Source of the DNA: Ancistrus triradiatus
Lineage: Eukaryota; Chordata; Actinopteri; Siluriformes; Loricariidae
DNA length: 64,000 bases
Assembly: GCA_025084515.1 (NCBI GenBank)
Contig: JAJAGP010000360.1
Location: 124,001-188,000 of the forward strand
Reading direction: 5' to 3'
Shown: in pieces, positions 58,257-64,000 of the stretch
Layout: each line of letters begins with the position of its first letter
How positions within the stretch are numbered: position 1 is the first letter of the stretch
Made by a program: the position numbers and the translations under genes
The notes under the pieces: model-generated
Seen by the model: the letters and a program-made list of their open reading frames with translations, nothing else
Told to the model about the DNA's origin: nothing
The model's database searches: none

Positions 58257-58823
58257 CCGTATTTTTCGGACCATATGGCGCACTTAAAATCCTTTAACTT
58301 TCTCCAAAATCGGCAGTGCGCCTTAAAATGCGGTGCGCCTAATGTATGAATTAATTCTGGTTGAGCCTTCTGACCTACAACCGATTGTAGATGGTACACG
58401 GTGCTCATAAATCTGTCAAAATGTTTTAGCACGGCCTTGGTAAATTACGAAGCTTACGGCCACCGTAGTGCGCATCATAGCGGAGTAATACGGTATGTGC
58501 TTCAGCATTAGGGTACGTGCATTCATTCATTTTCGAAGCGGATTTCAAATTCAGCGCTATCAGTCACGCAGTACAACATGGACATAGAGCAGCTGCAAGA
58601 GAATTCAACATTAACGAATCAATGATACGGAAGTGGAGGAAGCAAGAAGACGTCCTGCACCAGGTAAAGACCAAACTGGGCTTCCGACAGAACTTAAGAG
58701 TTTTGTTTCATTTCATGCGCCTTATAACCCGGTGTGCTTTATGTATGAAAATAGATCCGTTAGCAGCCGATCGTTGATATCGTACCTTCTAACCCGGTGC
58801 GCTTTACAGCCCGGAAAATATGG
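58257..58823 (+). mobile_element. pogo/Tigger-like transposon, 567-bp deletion derivative
   Basis: The termini are CCGTATTTTTCGGACCATAT and, inverted, CCCGGAAAATATGG, flanked by TA on both sides (58255-58256 and 58824-58825). Internal inverted GTGCGCC/GGTGCGC words are frequent. Only the start of the transposase gene is left, so the element is non-autonomous. Confidence 0.85.
58517..58777 (+). pseudogene. N-terminal CENP-B/pogo helix-turn-helix fragment of a transposase
   Basis: An 86-codon frame containing HAVQHGHRAAAREFNINESM and IRKWRKQEDVLHQVK. This matches the first DNA-binding helix-turn-helix (CENP-B N-terminal/pogo type) of Tigger/pogo transposases. The second DNA-binding domain and the DDE catalytic domain are absent, and the frame soon runs into terminal repeat sequence. 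I infer it to be a remnant with no catalytic role. Confidence 0.8.
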
Positions 58824-58825
58824 TA

Positions 58826-59590
58826 ATTAGTGGATCTGGGACAGGGAGCTCAATGGTTTTATGAACTAAAACTTACACAACATTTAAAGGGACAAACTTA
58901 AATACCTCACATTTCTGCACAAATTAATAGATATAGGAAAAACATTGAACGTGCTGTGCAAAATCTACTGCATCATGACTAGCGCATTTTAGCTCTCAGT
59001 TCTTAATTGTTCATGGTTCTGTTAAAGTCATGTAACCTCATCTCGAACAGGCCAAAACTTTTACATTACATTGTAACTCTGAGTAACTTTTCCTTCTTTG
59101 TTTTCCAAAAAGCATTGCTTTTAAAAATGCAGAGCTCTTGGAGAAAGCTTGCTTTGTTTGATGAACAATTAATATTCCTGTGCCTGTCCGTGCTGTGCTC
59201 ATTTATAATGGAAGTGCATTTCTATTAAATGCTGCTTCTTTCTACAGAAAAGATGCCAATATTTAATTCATGTGGCGCGCTCGCCGTCCGTGCAGTAGTG
59301 CTCCCTAATGTAATTGTGCTGGGTGCGCAAGCACTCTACATAGTCGCACACCGAAACACTCATTACGCTTCATGGAGGTAAAAAGGAGGCTCGCTGAACT
59401 TTAATTCATCGAATAAAAGCAAAGGCGAGAGTCCTAACTCCACTACTGCTAAAATAAAGCAGAGTCAGCAGGGTTACACTCCGTTCTTCTACTACGATCC
59501 ATTATCCATACTTTACAATACATCCCATAATGCACCCCGAACATCACTCACTTTCACCCATTCATACAGGGTTAACACTCAGGTAATTAA
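58826..59590. other. Intron, no gene recognised
   Basis: 59270-59420 is slightly CG-enriched. No exon was found. Confidence 0.4.
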
Positions 59591-59599
59591 GAGAGTTGC

Positions 59600-59830
59600 T
59601 TTATTAAGTATAGCAGTTTGTCAAAAGTTTACAGACATCAAGTTGACTTGCATTTTGTTGGTAAATTCCAGAAGTAGACTAAAGATTTATAGAAACTGCC
59701 ATAATTAGGAGTTAACTGAGAGTGCATGTGTGTATAAAAGGTTCTACATTTAGAATCAGAGTCTTGTTACGCTCGCAAAAACCAAACACCTCAGCCACGT
59801 TCTCAGAAAACAGACAATTCTAGTAAAAGT
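59600..59830. mobile_element. Possible degenerate Tc1 terminus
   Basis: CAGTTTGTCAAAAGTTTACA at 59608-59627 resembles terminal repeats of Tc1/Sleeping Beauty-type fish elements. No opposite end was found. Confidence 0.45.
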
Positions 59831-60104
59831 ACCTAAAAATAGAAATACAGCGCATCATAAAGCAGCATTCATGTCATCTGTTGTTGGTTCTGTTTTGACT
59901 CCTGAACTTTTTAAAAGTGTTTTAATCGAGAAGTCACGTGTGAATGTTCAAACCAAACACAGAGGTATTCCTTGTCCTTTTGTATCCCATTTATTGAGGT
60001 GCATTGTGGGATTGTTAGAGTGCACCCAATAACAGATTGTTCACAGGTTCCCCCTGAGAGAAACCCAGACCCAAAAAAACTGTGAGATATAAAACCTCCA
60101 GCAG

Positions 60105-60235
60105 GTCCTGTGCCTGCTCTGTGGTCTCTCTCCAGAGGGACATGCCCAGAACAGTCCTAAGGGGAGCCCACCAGGCTCCGTCCATGTGATATGCCTAAAC
60201 CACCTCACCTCAGCTTTGTTTCTTTGTGGTTGTTT
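60105..60235 (+). mobile_element. Probable LINE fragment (Rex1/Babar-like)
   Basis: The order GGTCTCTCTCCAGAGGGAC, ATGCCCAGAACAG, AGCCCACCAGGCTCC and CTAAACCACCTCACCTCAGC recalls the 3' part of fish Rex1/Babar LINEs. It is diverged and lacks an ORF. Confidence 0.5.
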
Positions 60236-60584
60236 TACAGTTCAGTTGCAGACCTGGGAGTTCATTTGTGCCTCCTTCCAGAATGAAGCAGTGTTTGTGT
60301 GATCCCGAGATTTTACTGCATACAGCTGTTTTGCACAGATGTCATGACTGCTTCAGGTTGTTTGGAAATTGCTCCTAAGGTCAAATTTGACTTTCTTTGT
60401 TTTTTAAGTCTTGGCTGAGCTTCAATGGTAGAAAGGTAAAGTCAGGCTAATTATATGCTTATATTCTACCATCATGTTAATCAAACATTTTAAAATATAC
60501 TTTAATAACTACAATTTATAGAAACAATAATATAATCATTATTTAGACACCACTCCGTACAGAAGCAGCTTCACTTAGCTAAGC

Positions 60585-60881
60585 TAGCTAATGCTATAAT
60601 GCTAATCGCTAGCAAAGTCCATAAATAGCTCATTCATAACAAGGTGGGGATTCAGGACCAAACGTGCATTACTATATATTCTTATTCATTAAATTATATT
60701 AACAAAACCTGTAAAAAGCTTCAATAATATGCACAAGTGTGTTAAAAAAACATTAGCTGACTCGCTAACGCGCTAATGCTAATCGTTAGCAAAGCACTCT
60801 CATTCATAACAAGGTGGGTTTCAGGGTCAAATATGCCCATTAATATATTCTTATTTATTGAATGATATTAATTAAACCTGT
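60585..60881 (+). repeat. Tandem duplication, two ~120-bp units
   Basis: Units at 60585-60712 and 60763-60881 share CTAATGCTAATCG(C/T)TAGCAAAG, CTCATTCATAACAAGGTGGG and AT(A/T)TATTCTTATT(C/T)ATT. The start-to-start distance is about 178 bp. Both contain GCTAGC/GCTAAT words. Confidence 0.85.
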
Positions 60882-61660
60882 CAGAATATTTAACTATATG
60901 CAACATCGCTAGCTACTTAGCTTAGCATACAGTCTCTATAGTTATGTTTAAGGGCTAATATAATCTATATTAATTTGCCAGCTTTGCTGAGAAAACGTTT
61001 GCAAACCCATGCAGTAAGACAATGTGTTCACAATTTTATACACTCCTATAATACATACAGATGCATTTGTGAAGCTGATGCCTATCATATCTCATCACAT
61101 CTCACAATATTAGTCCAGTATGAAACCTGACAGAGCCAGAACCTGATGAAGATAGCAGTGCAGTGAGGTGACGTTTTTAAATCTTAGGGTCTATAAACGA
61201 CTGCCAGGAGCAATTAAAGAGAAGCCATGAGCTCACCTGTCGCAGTAAAAAATGAGATTTTGTTTTCATGGAGAGAGTGTTACTGTGTTGGAAATAGAGT
61301 CGTGATGAGCTAATTAAACACTCACACTTATAGACTGAGAGAGAGAGAGAGAGAATCATACAACAGAAATTGCGTCATGCTCCAAGAGTTACAACAAGGG
61401 GTTTGGGTTTTGTCACACTGTTTGAAGATGTTAAGGATGAATGTTTGAATATCTGAACGTCATAGCAAATCACATGAAAGGATGAGCTGATCAGGAACAA
61501 TAACTACAATCACAGGGGCTTAAAAATGTTTGCAAAATCATTAAACAAACCAATAAATTCAGTATAAAGCCAAAGTGACGTATATAATATCATTTACAAG
61601 GTAATGCTGCCTAAATATCTTATTTTTTATACCCATCCCACAACGTTAAGCCAATTTTAC

Positions 61661-61817
61661 ATTTAGTCATTTAGCAGATGCTCTTATCCAGAGAAACTTA
61701 CAGCTGACAACCAATTATGGTTTAAGGTCCTTGCACAAGGACTCAACAGCAGCAGCTTGACAGAGGTGGGACCTTCTTGTCCATAGTCCAGTACCTTATC
61801 TATTAGGTCACCACAGT
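61661..61817 (-). repeat. tRNA-derived SINE family 1, copy e, degenerate
   Basis: CATTTAGCAGATGCTCTTAT, CCAATTATGGTTTAAGGTCC, AGCTTGACAGAGGTGGGACC and CCATAGTCCAGTACCTTAT. The B box is lost by a small deletion after GGTGGGA. Confidence 0.8.
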
Positions 61818-61819
61818 TT

Positions 61820-62630
61820 CATTATTATCACTGCTAATTAAAGCAGTTACTATCCTGTTTAGTCAAACAATCATGAGATAATATATAATCTGTTTCTACC
61901 TGCTCTATCAGGACCAAACAGAAACAAGAACAAACTAAAATAACATCACTTAGAATAATTTGTTTCTCATCAATCACTCATTTATTTGCAATATCATCTG
62001 AGAAAAGGCAGGACCTGATCACTTAGCCATGATCGACAGCCTCTAACGTTTTAATAATATCCATACTGTTCAGTAACCTGCAATACAATTAAATTCAACC
62101 TAATATTTTGTTTCTGAATCCAAATCCACAGCCAGGATGATCCTCAGTACTTCAATCAATATGTAGAAAGACTAACATTTCCTAAACATATATGAAAGGT
62201 GTAGGATCTAAAAGGTGGAAAAGGTTATGTCTCAAATATGTTTGCAAGCCTGAAATAGGTCTGTTTCTCCACAGCAAGGACTGTTAAAGCTTCAGCTCTT
62301 CACATTCTTTTGCTTTTCTAATAATGCTAATTGCTTAATATGTACTTTTAGTATTTATTGCATAAATTCAATATTATAAGTGCTTGGGGAAATATAATAA
62401 AACACAGAAACATATTTCAAAGCTAATCTATTAAGTGCAGAAGATCAGGCTCCCAAGCTGAACAAATTGCGTTTTTGTACAGAATCCATCAGGAAAAACG
62501 TCTAAAATACTCAGCATTTTAGGAAGCTTTCATACTGAGCTCCTAAATTTTCATATTTTCAAGTTTTATGTTCATGTGCACAAGTACAGTGTATAATTTG
62601 CAAAGCAATCTAACTCGCATCTTCCCTCGC
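61820..62630. other. Intron, no gene recognised
   Basis: AT-rich, nothing identifiable. Confidence 0.5.
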
Positions 62631-62639
62631 AGCAACATC

Positions 62640-63070
62640 ACAATGATAAACATGAACATACACTATATATGTTATTTCAACACCTGTACACCTGCTCATT
62701 CATGCAATTATCTCATCAGCCAATCATGTAGCAGCACTGCAATGCACAATATCAAAAATATATACAGATACAGGGCAGTAGCTACATCTAATGTTCACAT
62801 CAACCATCAGAATAGGGAATCATGTGTATTATTGTTTGAGTATTTATATAACTGCTGATGTGGGATTTTCACCCATAACTGGCACTAGAGTTACTCAGAA
62901 TGGGGTGATATAGAAAAACATCCACCGACCGGCAGTTCTGTGGATGGATGAAGAGAGAGCTCAATGGAGAATGCAGACTGGTTAGTGAGCAGAAAATCAG
63001 CTCCAAATACACAACACTCAAAATGAACCCTGGATCGGATGGGCTACAACAGGGAGGTTCTAACCAGGAT
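62640..63070 (+). mobile_element. Tc1-like transposon, 5' portion
   Basis: CCTGTACACCTGCTCATTCA, GCAATTATCTCATCAGCC, AATCATGTAGCAGCACTGCA, GTTCACATCAACCATCAGAA, GACCGGCAGTTCTGTGGAT and GATGGGCTACAACAGGGA are, in order, the left end and the start of the transposase region of the same family as 36325-36660. Frames are broken by small indels. Confidence 0.8.
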
Positions 63071-63590
63071 GAGTATAGTGTACTGAACCCATGCAGTTCT
63101 GATCCTAAAGGTGAACAAACAGGTCATTTCAGTCTCGCTGAGGCTGTTGATGCTTCCAAAGAATGTGGAATGATTTAGATGTAGATGTCTCAAGTAAATA
63201 TTGATATATTCTAGTGAAAGCAGGAAAGCTGTAAATTCAGCAGCTCAAGGTCATGTTCTTACAGGGTAACAAGCCTTTAATGAGTTTTTCCTGTCCTGTG
63301 ATGTGGTTCGTATCAGGGTAGTATTAGATGTCAACCACTGGCACAATTACCAAAGTGTTCCGCAGAAATCTGAACTAAATGTGAATCAGAACAAATCAGA
63401 ATCAGCAAAGTGGATTCAGAACTAACATTCTGTTAAACACACACACACACACTACAAACAAGCAAAACACCCAAAAATGAGAAGATCTGTAGATGACACG
63501 CCTTGAGAACCCGTCTCAGGGCTTCATTTTGTTCATAAAATGAAACAAATAGTGAAACTGGAGTTTGGAGCTATGGAAGAAGGTGGTATG
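63070..63590. other. Intron between Tc1 relics; (CA)n at 63437-63452
   Basis: No clear element. The stretch could be the strongly diverged middle of a Tc1 relic. Confidence 0.4.
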
Positions 63591-63830
63591 GTTTGATGAG
63601 TCCTGTTTTCTTTTCCATTATGTGGGTACATGTGCACCATTTACCAGGGACGCACTGTGAGAGAGCTTTAGGTGATGTTCTGCTGGGAAACCCTGGGCCT
63701 GGGTTATCAGTTTGGCATGTGCCACCTACCTATACACCGTTACAAAACAGGTACACCTTGTTCTTATTTCTGATCTCAGTTGCCTCTTTGTGGAACACGT
63801 TGTTTAGGAATGGTTTGAGAACTCGATGAA
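63590..63830 (+). pseudogene. Tc1-like transposase relic
   Basis: GATGTTCTGCTGGGAAACCC, GTGCCACCTACCTA and GGAATGGTTTGAG follow the order seen in a second fish Tc1-like family (Asp-rich core region). A 78-codon frame is only partly in register with that family's transposase. Confidence 0.55.
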
Positions 63831-64000
63831 GCGTTCATTATGTATCCCGGGCCTCCTGACGTTTGGGAACCATCACAAGTGTGGCAGAGGAGGTCATGCT
63901 TTCTTGTTATAATTGACTGAATGTGTCACACACAGCAGGCCAAAGGTTGAATATAAAGGTTATTGGACTGTCTCATTATTATTGTCTCATTATATTACGT

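Larger units (their letters stand above)
13377..64000 (-). other. grin2a: grin2a upstream intron (at least 50.6 kb, open at the right)
   Basis: The preceding coding exon should end with a HGGxSMIMADK-like segment in phase 0. I found no such peptide on the minus strand to the right, so the intron is inferred to extend beyond the window. It is crowded with repeats and contains no recognised nested cellular gene. This reading is an inference from the absence of the exon. Confidence 0.65.

Overview
The window is vertebrate nuclear DNA, almost certainly from a teleost fish. It is AT-rich, full of dinucleotide microsatellites and fish-type Tc1, hAT, pogo/Tigger and Harbinger-like transposon relics and tRNA-derived SINEs, and it has no long cellular ORF. 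The only cellular gene I can support is on the minus strand: two consecutive coding exons of an NMDA glutamate receptor GluN2 subunit, best matched to GluN2A (grin2a). The larger exon (12778-13376, 599 bp) and the smaller one (143-257, 115 bp) join in phase across a 12.5 kb intron and encode most of the second half of the amino-terminal (Zn2+/ifenprodil-type) domain. Everything to the right (13377-64000) is most simply read as the upstream intron, because the preceding coding exon was not found. That intron is therefore at least 50.6 kb.

Layout. 1-142: start of the next intron. 143-257: GluN2A exon. 258-12777: intron holding a SINE, a 0.6 kb direct duplication (817-1388 and 3889-4480), a Ty3/gypsy-like LTR retroelement with a gag-like segment but five tandem-repeat arrays where pol should be (5337-8103), and an internally deleted Tc1 element (9599-10743). 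12778-13376: GluN2A exon. 13377-64000: intron with nested transposons. The clearest nest is at 23.1-24.7 kb, where a SINE is split by a hAT-like element that itself carries a Tigger-like MITE and another repeat. Others are a fold-back DNA element split by a SINE (37.9-38.9 kb) and a SINE inside a SINE (56.9-57.2 kb).

Other notable structures are a long inverted repeat (47172-48213), several degenerate tandem arrays (48.5-49.3, 50.8-51.7, 53.0-53.4 and 60.6-60.9 kb), two opposite copies of a Harbinger-like relic (30 and 43.6 kb), a pogo/Tigger deletion derivative (58257-58823), and scattered Tc1 transposase relics (32.1, 36.3, 62.7 and 63.6 kb).

No RNA gene, CRISPR array, operon or host promoter was seen. 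I found no convincing new functional system. The most unusual items are the pol-less LTR element made of 27/30-bp repeats, the long inverted repeat and the nested insertions. All homology statements come from recognition by eye; no search was run.
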